DNA of 64,000 nucleotides, taken from Oscillospiraceae bacterium. GTDB lineage: Bacteria > Bacillota > Clostridia > Oscillospirales > Oscillospiraceae. A program made the position numbers and the translations under genes. The notes under the pieces are model-generated. The model saw only the letters and a program-made list of their open reading frames with translations. It was not told where the DNA came from and did not search any database. The DNA is taken from NCBI GenBank assembly GCA_016282135.1, contig JAEEKA010000006.1, positions 1 through 64,000 on the forward strand, in the 5' to 3' direction. Positions 44,759 to 54,327 of this stretch are shown one piece after another. Position 1 is the stretch's first letter; each line of letters opens with the position of its first letter.

Positions 44759-45688
44759 TCAGTTGTACAAGCCATACCGATCCCGCAGGGAGTGAATCAT
44801 ATCTGTATAAATCTCCCGGCAGGCAGCGTTGTCTTCCGCCTGGAGAGCCTTATAGCAGGGGTTCAGCCAGTCCCGGCGGAGCTCGGCGCAGACCTTGGCT
44901 TCATCGTCGCCGTAGCGCATAGCAGCCACGATGGCAGGGGCGATTTCATAGTATTCGCAGATCAGGGCGCTCCCCTGCTCTGTCTGCGACAACCAGCCGT
45001 CCCGAAATGCCCGGAAGGCCGTCAGCTCTGGGCAGTCATCCGGCTTGCCCTCGGCCTCGCAGACCGCGGTAGTGACGAAGCAAAAGCCGTGCTTCCGGAA
45101 GCCGGACTGAATCTCTTCATAAGTGCCCAGTTCAAAACGGTTGTCCGGATACTTTTCGTTGAAACGGTCCCGCAGCAGGGCAGGAAACTCCTCGCTGACG
45201 GAAAGGCCGAGGCCTCGGATGGCAGGAACCGTAAACCAGGCCAGGGTCAGCTTGTCGGAAAAAGCAAGCCGTTCCCGGGCTGCCTTGGTTTTCGCCTTGG
45301 GAGGATTCCGATGGATGTCTTCCCACTGGGCGATGAATTCTTCCACGAAGCCGGAAAGCAGGGCCTGCCGCTGGGTTGGCTGAGCGCAAATGTAGCGATC
45401 CATGGCCTCAAAAACGGGGCTCACGTCCTCTTTATAGTTCCGGTAGGCGGATTCATACAGCTTGCGGTTGAACTGCTTGAATGCATTGGGATAGTCTCGG
45501 ACGCAGTCCAGAAGATGCTCCTTCACGTAGGCCAGGTCAGACTCGTCAGAAGGCTGTGTGCTGACCGCATAGTACGACGCTGACAGCTTTGCGCCGCAGT
45601 AGACGCAGGAAAACGCGGAAAGCTCCGCCGGAACCTGGATCTCCTGACCGCAGCTCTTGCAGATTCGCGAAATCATTTCCGTTGCCAT
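44759..45688 (-). CDS. Zinc-ribbon and CFI-box domain protein of unknown function
   Basis: 309 residues. N-terminal zinc ribbon CKSCGQEIQVP...CVYCG (residues about 10-32), a helical middle, then CFVTTAVCEAEGKPDDCPEL and FRAFRDGWL, with LICEYYEIAPAIV, which are the signature of the CFI-box C-terminal domain of unknown role. Found mostly in uncharacterised bacterial proteins, possibly with a cysteine-based modification or sorting function. AGGTGATGAT before ATG 45688 sets the start. Confidence 0.75.
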   Translation of the reverse strand: MATEMISRICKSCGQEIQVPAELSAFSCVYCGAKLSASYYAVSTQPSDESDLAYVKEHLLDCVRDYPNAFKQFNRKLYESAYRNYKEDVSPVFEAMDRYICAQPTQRQALLSGFVEEFIAQWEDIHRNPPKAKTKAARERLAFSDKLTLAWFTVPAIRGLGLSVSEEFPALLRDRFNEKYPDNRFELGTYEEIQSGFRKHGFCFVTTAVCEAEGKPDDCPELTAFRAFRDGWLSQTEQGSALICEYYEIAPAIVAAMRYGDDEAKVCAELRRDWLNPCYKALQAEDNAACREIYTDMIHSLRDRYGLYN

Positions 45689-45701
45689 ATCATCACCTAC
45701 C

Positions 45702-46292
45702 TTACTTGGCCTCACAGGCGGCAAGAATCTCCCGCAGAAGCAGGTCCCGCCCGTCTCCCTTCTCCGCGGAGAAGGGGATCAGAACGGTGGACTCAGAAAG
45801 AGACAGCGTCTGCCGGATCAGGGCCAGATTGGGCTCAATCTCAGTTTTTTTCAGCTTGTCCAGCTTGTTGGCCACCACCAGGAAGGGGCGGCCGGAGTTC
45901 TGAAAGTAGGACGCCATGGTGACGTCATTTTCCGTAGGCTTATGCCGGGCGTCCACAATCAAGACGCCCAAGGCGATCCGCTCCGGCACGGAGAAGTACT
46001 GCTCCATCAGCTTGCCCCAGCGTTCCTTCTCCGACAGGGGAACCTTGGCATAACCGTAGCCCGGCAGGTCTACGAAATAGGCCCGGTCGTCAATGCGAAA
46101 AAAGTTGATGTGGACAGTCTTGCCGGGGGTCTCCCCTACCCGGGCAAAGTTTTTCCGGTTCAGAACCCGGTTGATCACCGAGGATTTGCCCACGTTGGAC
46201 TTGCCTGAAAAGGCAATCTGAGGCAGACCGTCTTTGGGGAGCTTGGCAATATCGGTGATTGAAGTGAGAAATTCAGCTTTTTGCAGGTTCAT
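45702..46292 (-). CDS. engB: Ribosome biogenesis GTPase EngB (YsxC/YihA)
   Basis: 196 residues. G1 SGKSNVGKSSVI, G3 DLPGYGYAKVP near 73 and G4 ANKLDKLKKTE near 135. Needed for 50S subunit assembly. AAAGGAGG six bases before ATG 46292 gives the start. Its place just after lon, as in B. subtilis (lon-ysxC), supports the name. Confidence 0.96.
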   Translation of the reverse strand: MNLQKAEFLTSITDIAKLPKDGLPQIAFSGKSNVGKSSVINRVLNRKNFARVGETPGKTVHINFFRIDDRAYFVDLPGYGYAKVPLSEKERWGKLMEQYFSVPERIALGVLIVDARHKPTENDVTMASYFQNSGRPFLVVANKLDKLKKTEIEPNLALIRQTLSLSESTVLIPFSAEKGDGRDLLLREILAACEAK

Positions 46293-46323
46293 GACGGCCT
46301 CCTTTCGGCAATGGGTACGCGCC

Positions 46324-46351
46324 ACTGATGACTGGTAACTGATGAGTGGTG
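46324..46351. repeat. Degenerate heptanucleotide tandem repeat (4 units)
   Basis: Units ACTGATG, ACTGGTA, ACTGATG and AGTGGTG follow one another between the lon stop and engB. Same period as other intergenic arrays in the window. Confidence 0.7.
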
Positions 46352-46359
46352 GCTATCCC

Positions 46360-48774
46360 CTACTGCCGGATATCCGGCTTGCGTTTCCGGGGAATGGGAG
46401 GGGTAGCCAACGGCAGATTCTTGGGATCGGCGGTCACGACCAGGGGAGCATCAGGCTGGGGGAAGCGCAGAGCGGTTTCCAGCACCGTATCGGCGGTGCG
46501 CACGGTCACAAAATTCAAAGCCTTGCGAACGGTCTGATCAATCTCCTCCAGGTCCTTCCGGTTCTCCTCGGGAATAATGACGGTCTTAATCCCGTGGCGC
46601 AGGGCGGCCATTGTCTTTTCCTTCAGACCACCGATGGGGAGCACCCTGCCACGGATGGAAATTTCACCGGTCATAGCCACGTCCCGGCGGACTTTAGCGC
46701 CGGTCAGTGCGGAGACCAACGCCGTGCAGACGGTAACGCCTGCGCTGGGTCCGTCTTTGGGCACGGCCCCCTCGGGGAAGTGGACGTGAATATCCTTCGT
46801 CTTATAGAAGTCCTCGGCTATACCCAGACTCTTGGCCCGGGAGCGGATAAAGCTCATAGCAGCTTGGACGGATTCCTGCATGACCTTGCCCAGGTTGCCC
46901 GTCAGCTCCAGCTTGCCGGTGCCCTCGACCACATTGCATTCTACCTCCAGCATCTCGCCGCCCACGGAGGTCCAAGCCAAACCGTTTACCAGGCCCACAG
47001 GGTCCTCCTCCGGAAGACGGTCCGGCAGGAAGCGGCGGACGCCCAGGTACTTCTCCAAATTAGCGGAGGTGACAGTGATCCGGGACGTCTCGGGGTGTTC
47101 CAGCAGCTCCATATCCGCCCGGCGACAGATCTTTGCCAGTTCCTGCTCCAGGCGGCGCACGCCGGATTCTCGGGTGTAACAGGCGATAATCTCCCTCAGG
47201 GTGCTGTCCGGCACCCGGAGCTGGGATTTCTTCAGACCGTGACGCTCCTTCTGCTTGGGCAGCAGGTGGTTCTTGGCGATCATCACCTTTTCTTCATCCG
47301 TGTAGGAATCCAGATGGATAACCTCCATCCGGTCCAGCAGGGGCCGGGGAATGGTATCGTCCGTGTTGGCAGTGGTGATAAACATGCATCTGCTCAGGTC
47401 GAAGGGCAGCTCCAGGAAGTTATCCCGGAAAGCGCTGTTCTGCTCCGGGTCCAGGACCTCCAGCAGAGCCGCGGAGGGGTCCCCCCGGTAGTCGGAGCCC
47501 AGCTTGTCGATCTCATCGAAGAGAATCAGCGGGTTGTTGCTCTTCACCTGGGTCAGGGCAGCCAGGATCCGCCCCGGCATGGCGCCGATATAGGTCTTCC
47601 GATGGCCACGGATCTCGGCCTCGTCATGGACGCCGCCCAGAGAGATTCGGGCCAGTTTTCGATTCAGGCAGGCGGCAATCGAGGATGCGATAGAGGTCTT
47701 GCCCACACCAGGAGGGCCTACCAGACAGAGGATCTGGCCCCGATTCTCGGGGGCCATCTGCCGGACTGCCAGAAACTCCAGGATTCGGGTCTTGACCTGC
47801 TGAAGGCCGAAGTGATCTTGATCCAGCAGCTTCCGGGCCTGTTCTACGTTCAGCCGCTCCTTGGTGGATTCATTCCAAGGCAACTCCAGGGCCACGTCAA
47901 GATAATTGCGAATAACAGAGGCTTCGGAGGAACCGAAGGGCTGCTTCCGAAGACGCCTGACCTCCTTCAGCAGCTTCTCTTCGGATTCGGCAGGCAGGTG
48001 GAGGGCTTTGATCTTCTCATCGTAATCGTCGGCGTCGTCGTCCTCTTCCCCCAGCTCCTGGCGAATGGCCTTCATCTGCTCCCGCAGATAATAGTCTCGC
48101 TGGTCCTTGTTCATACTCTCCTGGGCCTTGTCCTGCATCTCTTCCTCAATGGAGAGGATGTCAAGCTCATGGTTCATCAGGTGATTGCATCGGAACAGCC
48201 GCTTGCCGGGATGCGTCTGATTCAGAAGCTGCAGCTTGTCTTCAAAACGGAAGGATGCTGCCTGGGCGGTAATATCGCTGACCTCGCCGGGGTCCTTGCT
48301 GGCCAGCATCCGGAGCATTTCCTCGTGGAGGGGCCGCTGGCTCACCTCCATATACTCCTCAAAGAGCCGATAGGCGGTTCGCATCATGGCCTCCAGCTTA
48401 GGGCCAACATTCAGCGGCTCGTCCGGCAAGGTGGCAATTCTAGCGCATAGGTAGGGCTCGGTTTTCAGTGCCGCGACAACCCGGGCACGGTTCAGACCGG
48501 TCACCAGCAGACGTGCAGCCTCCCCGGGCACCCGAACGATCTGCTTGATCTGGGCCACAGTGCCAACGGCATTCAGCGCATCAAAGTCGGGATCGTTGTC
48601 CAGCACAGAATGCTGGGGCAACAGCAGAACGCGCTGATCCGCCTTCATGGACTTCTCAATGGCCCGCAGAGATTTTTCCCGGCCCGCCTCAAAGTGCATA
48701 GTGGCATGGGGAAAGGCCACAAGTCCTCGCAGGGCAATCACGGGAAGCTGTTCGTATTCGATTCGTTCTTCCAT
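46360..48774 (-). CDS. lon: ATP-dependent protease Lon
   Basis: 804 residues: LAN N-terminal domain (LPVIALRGLVAFPHATMHF), coiled-coil, AAA+ module with GPPGVGKTSIASS near 356, and a protease domain whose catalytic Ser lies in PKDGPSAGVTVCTAL near 680 with the Lys about 43 later. Degrades misfolded and regulatory proteins. AAAGGAGG precedes the ATG. Part of the clpP-clpX-lon-engB run. Confidence 0.98.
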   Translation of the reverse strand: MEERIEYEQLPVIALRGLVAFPHATMHFEAGREKSLRAIEKSMKADQRVLLLPQHSVLDNDPDFDALNAVGTVAQIKQIVRVPGEAARLLVTGLNRARVVAALKTEPYLCARIATLPDEPLNVGPKLEAMMRTAYRLFEEYMEVSQRPLHEEMLRMLASKDPGEVSDITAQAASFRFEDKLQLLNQTHPGKRLFRCNHLMNHELDILSIEEEMQDKAQESMNKDQRDYYLREQMKAIRQELGEEDDDADDYDEKIKALHLPAESEEKLLKEVRRLRKQPFGSSEASVIRNYLDVALELPWNESTKERLNVEQARKLLDQDHFGLQQVKTRILEFLAVRQMAPENRGQILCLVGPPGVGKTSIASSIAACLNRKLARISLGGVHDEAEIRGHRKTYIGAMPGRILAALTQVKSNNPLILFDEIDKLGSDYRGDPSAALLEVLDPEQNSAFRDNFLELPFDLSRCMFITTANTDDTIPRPLLDRMEVIHLDSYTDEEKVMIAKNHLLPKQKERHGLKKSQLRVPDSTLREIIACYTRESGVRRLEQELAKICRRADMELLEHPETSRITVTSANLEKYLGVRRFLPDRLPEEDPVGLVNGLAWTSVGGEMLEVECNVVEGTGKLELTGNLGKVMQESVQAAMSFIRSRAKSLGIAEDFYKTKDIHVHFPEGAVPKDGPSAGVTVCTALVSALTGAKVRRDVAMTGEISIRGRVLPIGGLKEKTMAALRHGIKTVIIPEENRKDLEEIDQTVRKALNFVTVRTADTVLETALRFPQPDAPLVVTADPKNLPLATPPIPRKRKPDIRQ

Positions 48775-48794
48775 GGATAAAACCTCCTTTCAGG

Positions 48795-48838
48795 AGAAAA
48801 AAGACGCAAAAAGGGAGAGACGCCCCCCTTTTCGCGTC
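48795..48838 (-). terminator. Terminator after clpX
   Basis: Minus strand: arms 48838-48826 and 48815-48803 pair with one mismatch, then TTTTTT. It ends the clpP-clpX message before lon, though some readthrough is likely since lon has no clear promoter of its own here. Confidence 0.9.
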
Positions 48839-48852
48839 ATGCAGTGTTGATT

Positions 48853-50103
48853 TCAGGATGCGGGAATTCGCTTGGGCTCTCCCCGTTCCAGCAAGGGCCG
48901 ATCTCCGCCACGGACCGAGGCCTCAGTAACGGTGACCTTGTTGATGGTCTTGTCGGAGGGGATTTCGTACATCACAGGGGTCAGAATGCCCTCCATGACA
49001 GCCCGCAGACCCCGGGCGCCGATCTTCCGCTCTACAGCCAGTTCTGCCACCGCCGTCAAGGCCTCAGGCGTGAACTCCAGCTCCACGCCGTCATAGGACA
49101 GCATCTGCTTGTACTGCTTGCACAAAGCGTTCTTGGGCTCTGTAAGGATACGGACCAGGTCCTCGGGGGACAGGTCGTGGAGACTGGTAATCACAGGCAG
49201 ACGGCCCACCAGCTCGGGGATGATGCCGAATTTCAGCAGATCGTGCGGCTGGACCTGGCGGAAGAGCTCGCCGACCTTCCGGTCCTTCTTGCTGGACAGC
49301 TCGGAGCCGAAGCCCAGAGAGCTGCGATCCACCCGGCGCTCGATGATCTTGTCCAGGCCATCGAAAGCGCCGCCGCAGATAAAGAGAATCTTGGAGGTGT
49401 CGATCTGGATGAACTCCTGTTGGGGGTGCTTCCGGCCGCCCTGGGGCGGCACGTTGGCTACCGTGCCCTCCACGATCTTCAGCAGCGCCTGCTGGACGCC
49501 CTCGCCGGAAACGTCACGGGTGATGGAGGTGTTTTCGCTCTTCCGGGCGATCTTATCCATTTCATCGATATAAATGATGCCCTGTTCCGCCCGTTCGACG
49601 TCAAAGTCAGCCGCTTGAATCAGCCGGAGCAGGATGTTTTCCACATCCTCGCCCACGTAACCGGCTTCGGTGAGGGTGGTAGCGTCTGCAATTGCAAAGG
49701 GCACATCCAGAATCTTTGCTAGAGTCTGGGCGAAGAGCGTTTTGCCGGAACCAGTGGGACCAATCAGCAGGATATTGCTCTTCTGCATCTCCACGTCGGA
49801 TTCCTCGCCGAAGTAGATGCGCTTGTAGTGGTTGTAAACCGCCACGGAGAGGGCAATCTTGGCCTCCTCCTGACCGATGATATAGTTGTCCATGTACTCC
49901 TTGATCTCCCGGGGGGTGGGGAGCTTCTCGGGGTCATGCTCGAAGCGGTTATCCGTCTCATAGAGGTCTTCGCGGATCAGGCTGTTGCACAAATCCACGC
50001 ACTCATTACAAATATAGACGTTGTTGGGCCCGGACATCATTCGCTTGACCTGTTCTTGCCGCTTACCGCAGAAGGAACAGCGGACGCCTTTTTCATTTGC
50101 CAA
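48853..50103 (-). CDS. clpX: ATP-dependent Clp protease ATP-binding subunit ClpX
   Basis: 416 residues. N-terminal zinc finger CSFCGK...CNECVDLC, Walker [13 protein letters not shown] near 119, Walker [11 protein letters not shown] near 180, LCGLF-type ClpP loop region and the R-finger. Unfolds substrates for ClpP. The frame opens at GTG 50112, but AAAGGAG would overlap that codon. TTG 50103, eight bases downstream of it, gives the common MANEKG-like start. Confidence 0.96.
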   Translation of the reverse strand: MANEKGVRCSFCGKRQEQVKRMMSGPNNVYICNECVDLCNSLIREDLYETDNRFEHDPEKLPTPREIKEYMDNYIIGQEEAKIALSVAVYNHYKRIYFGEESDVEMQKSNILLIGPTGSGKTLFAQTLAKILDVPFAIADATTLTEAGYVGEDVENILLRLIQAADFDVERAEQGIIYIDEMDKIARKSENTSITRDVSGEGVQQALLKIVEGTVANVPPQGGRKHPQQEFIQIDTSKILFICGGAFDGLDKIIERRVDRSSLGFGSELSSKKDRKVGELFRQVQPHDLLKFGIIPELVGRLPVITSLHDLSPEDLVRILTEPKNALCKQYKQMLSYDGVELEFTPEALTAVAELAVERKIGARGLRAVMEGILTPVMYEIPSDKTINKVTVTEASVRGGDRPLLERGEPKRIPAS

Positions 50104-50157
50104 CAGAGTCACTCCTTTCGGGCTTGCAGGCGCAAACGCTGCGCCGCTGCCGGGGAA

Positions 50158-50739
50158 TTAACGGTGGTCGATCACCTTATCGATGATGCCGTAGGCCAGG
50201 GCCTCCTGAGCGGTCATAAAGTTGTCACGCTCGGTATCGGCAGCGATCTGCTCCAAGGGCTTGCCGGTATTGGCAGCCAGAATCTGATTCAACTTCTGCT
50301 TCATGCTCTGGATGCGGCGGGCCTGGATCTGAATGTCCGTGGCCTGGCCCTGGGCGCCGCCGGAGGGCTGGTGGATCATGATCTCCGCGTTGGGCAGCGC
50401 CATACGCTTGCCCTTGGTGCCGGCGGAGAGCAGGAAAGCACCCATGGAGGCCGCCATGCCGATGCAGATGGTGGACACGTCGCACTTGATATACTGCATG
50501 GTGTCGTAAATGGCAAGGCCGGAGGTGATGACGCCGCCGGGGCTGTTGATATAGAACTGAATGTCCTTATCCGGGTCCTGGGCCTCCAAATACAGCAGCT
50601 GAGCCACGATCAGAGAGGCGGTAGTGTCGTTGACCTCCTCGGAAAGCATCACGATCCGGTCGTTCAGAAGGCGGGAGAAGATGTCATAGGACCGCTCGCC
50701 GCGGCTGGTCTGCTCGACCACGTAGGGGACTAAGCTCAT
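50158..50739 (-). CDS. clpP: ATP-dependent Clp protease proteolytic subunit ClpP
   Basis: 193 residues. Catalytic Ser in [16 protein letters not shown] near 97, His in [15 protein letters not shown] near 122 and Asp near 171. Forms the proteolytic chamber used by ClpX. Of the two ATG codons at 50745 and 50739, the second has the better spacing (seven bases) from GGAG. Confidence 0.97.
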   Translation of the reverse strand: MSLVPYVVEQTSRGERSYDIFSRLLNDRIVMLSEEVNDTTASLIVAQLLYLEAQDPDKDIQFYINSPGGVITSGLAIYDTMQYIKCDVSTICIGMAASMGAFLLSAGTKGKRMALPNAEIMIHQPSGGAQGQATDIQIQARRIQSMKQKLNQILAANTGKPLEQIAADTERDNFMTAQEALAYGIIDKVIDHR

Positions 50740-50760
50740 GGTCATTCTCCTTTCAAAAGT

Positions 50761-50787
50761 CGGGGCCGATGGAACGCATCGGCCCCG
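50761..50787 (-). terminator. Hairpin between tig and clpP
   Basis: Perfect 11-base arms 50777-50787 and 50761-50771, then ACTTTTG on the minus strand, just before the clpP ribosome site. A short U-tract means partial termination of the tig message or an mRNA processing signal. Confidence 0.65.
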
Positions 50788-50829
50788 CCAAACTGATTGC
50801 TAATGCATTGTAACCTTGTGAGAGGCGAA

Positions 50830-52119
50830 TTATTCCTCCACAGGGGCGGTGGCTACGGCCTGAGCCACAATCAGATCCCGGGCCTTGCGGACCTTGAGGT
50901 CGGTGGTGATGTCCTCAGCAGGAACAGCGGCCTTGATCTTCTCGATCTCCATGCCGTACTGCTCGGCCAACTTCTGGTACTCGGCGTTCAGATCCTCCTC
51001 GGTTGCTTCGATCTTCTCGGCCTCGGCAATGGCGTTCAGCACAACGCGCAGACGGACCTGCTTCTCGGCAGAGGGACGAATGCTGTTCTTGAAACCGGAC
51101 AGGTCGCCGCCCAGCATCTTGCTGTACTGCTCCAGGCTCATGCCCTGAGAGCGGAGCTGGTAGTCGAAGTTCTGAAGCTCGGTGTTGACCTCGTCTTCCA
51201 CCATGGCGGCGGGAAGCTCCACCTTGGCGGCCTCGGAAACCTTCTCCATCAGAGCGGACTCAAAGGCCCGATCGGCATCCTCATGCTGCTTCTGCTCCAG
51301 ATTCTTGCGGATGTCGGCCCGGAGCTCCTCCAGGGTGTCGAACTCGGAAACGTCCTTGGCCAGCTCGTCGTCCTTGGCGGGAACCTGAGTCTCCTTGACC
51401 TCATGAACCTTTACCTGGAAGACCACGGGAGCGCCGGCCAGTTCCTTGGCATGGTAGTCCTCGGGGAAGCTGATGTTCAGATCCTTCTCCTCGCCGGCGG
51501 AAACACCGATGATCTGGTCCTCAAAACCGGGGATGAAGGTATGGCTGCCCAGACGCAGCTCATAGCCTTCCGCGGAGCCGCCGTCAAAGGCGACGCCGTC
51601 TTTCAGACCCTTGTAGTCGATGACAACCGTGTCGCCCTCCTGGGCGGGACGCTCCACGGTGACGATCCGGGCGACCTCATTGGCCTTCCGGTCCAGCTCA
51701 GCCTCCACCTGCTCGTCGGTAACGGCAACGGCGGTCTTGGGGGCCTCAACGCCCTTGTACTGGCCAAGCTCAACCTCGGGGTAGAGTTCGGTCTCGATGG
51801 TCAGTTCCAGAACGCCGTCCTCCCGGACGTTCATATCGGTAACAGAGGGCTGACCCACGGTCTTCCAACCCTGGTCCAGGACAGCTTCCCGGAACACGTC
51901 GGGGAATATCTCTTCCACGGCGTCGGAGTGGAAAACCTGAGCGCCGTAGAGGTTCTCGATCATCTTCCGGGGCGCCTTGCCCTTGCGGAAGCCGGGAACT
52001 GCAATATACTTGCGGTTCTTCAAATAGGCCTTGGAAATACCTGCCTCGAAGACTTCCTTTTCAACCTCGACGTGGACGGTCAGCTTGTTGTTCTCTCTGT
52101 TTGCGCTTTTGACATTCAT
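50830..52119 (-). CDS. tig: Trigger factor
   Basis: Ribosome-bound chaperone and peptidyl-prolyl isomerase, 429 residues. The ribosome-binding signature GFRKGKAPRKMIE is near 44-56, the FKBP domain has GDTVVIDYKG and FIPGFEDQIIG near 160-200, and a long helical C-terminal arm region follows. Upstream of clpP as in many Firmicutes. The 5' leader carries two heptamer arrays. Confidence 0.97.
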   Translation of the reverse strand: MNVKSANRENNKLTVHVEVEKEVFEAGISKAYLKNRKYIAVPGFRKGKAPRKMIENLYGAQVFHSDAVEEIFPDVFREAVLDQGWKTVGQPSVTDMNVREDGVLELTIETELYPEVELGQYKGVEAPKTAVAVTDEQVEAELDRKANEVARIVTVERPAQEGDTVVIDYKGLKDGVAFDGGSAEGYELRLGSHTFIPGFEDQIIGVSAGEEKDLNISFPEDYHAKELAGAPVVFQVKVHEVKETQVPAKDDELAKDVSEFDTLEELRADIRKNLEQKQHEDADRAFESALMEKVSEAAKVELPAAMVEDEVNTELQNFDYQLRSQGMSLEQYSKMLGGDLSGFKNSIRPSAEKQVRLRVVLNAIAEAEKIEATEEDLNAEYQKLAEQYGMEIEKIKAAVPAEDITTDLKVRKARDLIVAQAVATAPVEE

Positions 52120-52145
52120 AGTATTTTTTCCTCCTGTGTGGCGAC

Positions 52146-52173
52146 GTTCAGAGTTCAGGGTTCAAGGTTCAGA
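52146..52173. repeat. Heptanucleotide tandem repeat GTTCARR (4 units)
   Basis: Units GTTCAGA, GTTCAGG, GTTCAAG and GTTCAGA follow without gap. In the leader of tig, between its promoter and start. Confidence 0.8.
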
Positions 52174-52187
52174 GCCCGCATCTCTCG

Positions 52188-52222
52188 TCTCCTGTTGCCT
52201 ATTGCCTGTTCCCTATTGCCTA
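52188..52222. repeat. Heptanucleotide tandem repeat TTGCCTR (about 5 units)
   Basis: TCTCCTG, TTGCCTA, TTGCCTG, TTCCCTA and TTGCCTA in phase. A different unit from the array 15 bases away, but the same period. Confidence 0.8.
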
Positions 52223-52231
52223 ATCCCATAT

Positions 52232-52259
52232 ATAGTAGCAGAAAAGCAGGAAAATGCAA
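52232..52259 (-). promoter_or_regulatory. Promoter of tig
   Basis: Minus strand: TTGCAT (52259-52254), 16-base spacer, TACTAT (52237-52232). It gives a leader of about 105 bases that contains both heptamer arrays. Confidence 0.7.
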
Positions 52260-52279
52260 GTATAATTTTATGAATTTTA

Positions 52280-52966
52280 TCAGGTTTTCACGGGAATCGG
52301 CGTAAAATTGACGTAATCCGCGGAAACCAGGCGAAAGTCAATGCCCTCAAAGTCTCCAATGACTGCCAGGCGGTGGCTTTCCGCGTGCAGATGGCCGTAC
52401 CAGCACTGCTTCACGTCGTAGCGGTGGAGCAGATCCAAAATGGGCTGACAGCGATAGCCCCGGTAGATGGGCGGGTAATGGAGAAAACAGATCTTCTCCC
52501 GGTCCCCTGCCGCCCGCAGAGAGCTTTCCAGCCGGATAAGCTCACGGTTCATAATCCTTTCGTCGTGGGCGGTGCCCTTCTCCTCCTCGAAAAACCAGCC
52601 CCGGGTGCCGCAGATGGCAGCATCGCCGTACTCGTAGCAGTTATTGTTGAGGATCCAGAGATCAGAGAAAGACTGTTCGGCGCAGAATTTATAAAATTTG
52701 GAGGCGGTGGTCCACCAGTAATCGTGGTTTCCCTTCAGGATGATCTTCCGGCCGGGGATGGCGCTGATAAACGCAAAATCATCTCTGGCCCGCTCCAGGT
52801 CCATGGACCAGCTCAGATCTCCCAGAAGCACGGTGGTATCTTCCGGGCAGATGCAGGAAAGCCCCGTCCGAAGTCGGTCCACGTAGCCCGCCCAGAGGGG
52901 CCCGAACACATCCATAGGCTTGTTCGCCTCAAAGGACAGATGCAGGTCGCCGATGGCGTAGAGCAT
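52280..52966 (-). CDS. Calcineurin-like metallophosphoesterase
   Basis: 228 residues. All metal-site motifs of the family appear in order: GDLHLS near 6, LGDLSW near 48, KGNHDYWW near 78, CFLHYPP near 160 and GHLHAE near 195. Hydrolyses a phosphomono- or diester. The substrate is unknown. AAAGGAG precedes the ATG. Lies 24 bases after the dipeptidase gene. Confidence 0.88.
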   Translation of the reverse strand: MLYAIGDLHLSFEANKPMDVFGPLWAGYVDRLRTGLSCICPEDTTVLLGDLSWSMDLERARDDFAFISAIPGRKIILKGNHDYWWTTASKFYKFCAEQSFSDLWILNNNCYEYGDAAICGTRGWFFEEEKGTAHDERIMNRELIRLESSLRAAGDREKICFLHYPPIYRGYRCQPILDLLHRYDVKQCWYGHLHAESHRLAVIGDFEGIDFRLVSADYVNFTPIPVKT

Positions 52967-52990
52967 GGAAATCTCCTTTCCGTGGATTCG

Positions 52991-53965
52991 CTATCTCCCA
53001 ACCCGGGATCTTTGCAGATGCTTCAAAGCAAAATGGACCGCGTTGTTATTGAACACGTTATTGACAGTCTCTTCCTCTTCCCCCTGCTGGAGTAGCCATC
53101 GGCCCAGATCGTTCCAACTCTCCACACCGGTAAAGCCCGTGGGTAGCCGGTCGCAGCCGTCCAGATCGCCGCCGACAGCCAAGTGATGAAAGCCGCCCAG
53201 GTCCAGGAAGTGATCCATGTGCCGCTTGAAATCAGAGAAGTCCGCAATCCCCTTCTCATTCAGGAAGGGGGCGTAGAGATTCAGACCTACCAAGCCTCCC
53301 AGGTTGCAGATCACCTTGAACTGCTCGTCGGTGAGATTACGGCTGTGGGCGCAAATGGCACGGCTGTTGGAATGGCTGGCGACAATCGGGGCGGTGGTTA
53401 CGTCAATCAGATCCCAGAAGGCCTTCTCAGACAGGTGGCTCACGTCAATGACGATTCCCAACTCCTGCGCCCGGCGGACGAAGGCCTTGCCCAGGTCTGT
53501 AAGCCCCTGATCCGTGCCTTGAGGGCCAGCCAGCGCGTTGGGATAATTCCAAGTCAGGGTGGTCATCAGGAAGCCCAGCTCCTTCAGTTCCTCCAGCCGA
53601 TCCGGGTCGCAGCCGATAGCCTCCGGGCCCTCCAGGGATAGAAACACCCCCTGCTTGTTCTCCTTCGCCGCGACGATCAGGTCTTCCACGTTCCGACAGA
53701 GCTTCGCAGTGGTATTGTTCTGCCCCAAATGGGAATAGAAGTCGGAAACAGCGTTCAAAAACCGTGCCTCCGCCAGGGGCGCCGGCAGGGGGAGCCCTTC
53801 TCTATCATAGACGCAGCAGAAGGCGTAAAACTGGTGGTGGGTCAGCAGTCTGCCCGCCCGTTCAAGATCGATGTGCAGATCGTTGGAAGCCCAGTCCTTA
53901 TGCTGAAGGCTGAGCTCCACGGCAGTATCGCAGTGAAGGTCAAACACGGGAAACTGTTCTCTCAT
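52991..53965 (-). CDS. Membrane dipeptidase family (M19) peptidase
   Basis: 324 residues. Zinc ligands in FDLHCDTAVEL near 9 and SLEGPEAIG near 112, VIDVSHLSEKAFWD near 185, and VASHSNSRAICAHSRNLTDEQ near 205. Renal-dipeptidase-like enzymes cleave dipeptides, some with D-residues. Start codon overlaps the stop of yraN (ATGA). Confidence 0.9.
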   Translation of the reverse strand: MREQFPVFDLHCDTAVELSLQHKDWASNDLHIDLERAGRLLTHHQFYAFCCVYDREGLPLPAPLAEARFLNAVSDFYSHLGQNNTTAKLCRNVEDLIVAAKENKQGVFLSLEGPEAIGCDPDRLEELKELGFLMTTLTWNYPNALAGPQGTDQGLTDLGKAFVRRAQELGIVIDVSHLSEKAFWDLIDVTTAPIVASHSNSRAICAHSRNLTDEQFKVICNLGGLVGLNLYAPFLNEKGIADFSDFKRHMDHFLDLGGFHHLAVGGDLDGCDRLPTGFTGVESWNDLGRWLLQQGEEEETVNNVFNNNAVHFALKHLQRSRVGR

Positions 53966-54327
53966 TGAAACGCGTCCTCCAAATGATGAATGATTGGATT
54001 TTTTGTCTGCTCCCCCGCGGGGGCGTAAATCTCTACCACGTCAAAACGGGGCTGGAGCTCCGTTTCACGCTGACTCAGCCAGAGCTCGGCCGTGGTGCGA
54101 AGCCGGCTTTGCTTGCGAAAGTCCACAAACTCCGCGGCACGGGCCACAGCGGCGGACTTTCGGAGCTTCACCTCCACAAAAATCAGATAAGTCCGGTCGG
54201 CGACGATCAGATCAATCTCTCCAAAACGACAGGAAAAGTTCCGTTCCAGGATACGATAGCCCTGCTTTTTTAAATATTTCGCGGCCTGGTTCTCACCCCA
54301 GGCGCCAATCCCGTTACGCCGATCCAT
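53962..54327 (-). CDS. YraN family endonuclease-like protein (UPF0102)
   Basis: 121 residues. GAWGENQAAKYLKKQGYRI and GEIDLIVADRTYLIFVEVK hold the acidic and Lys positions of the restriction-endonuclease-like fold. The role in DNA metabolism is not proven. Adjacent to rnhB as in many bacteria, overlapping it by 14 bases. Confidence 0.9.
   Translation of the reverse strand: MDRRNGIGAWGENQAAKYLKKQGYRILERNFSCRFGEIDLIVADRTYLIFVEVKLRKSAAVARAAEFVDFRKQSRLRTTAELWLSQRETELQPRFDVVEIYAPAGEQTKNPIIHHLEDAFQ

Noticed and set aside
46342..48450. 702-residue plus-strand open frame
   Set aside because: Lies antisense to lon, has no ribosome site or recognisable domain, and mirrors the codon pattern of the real gene.
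50797..52305. 502-residue plus-strand open frame
   Set aside because: Antisense shadow of tig, Leu/Gly-rich and without domains.
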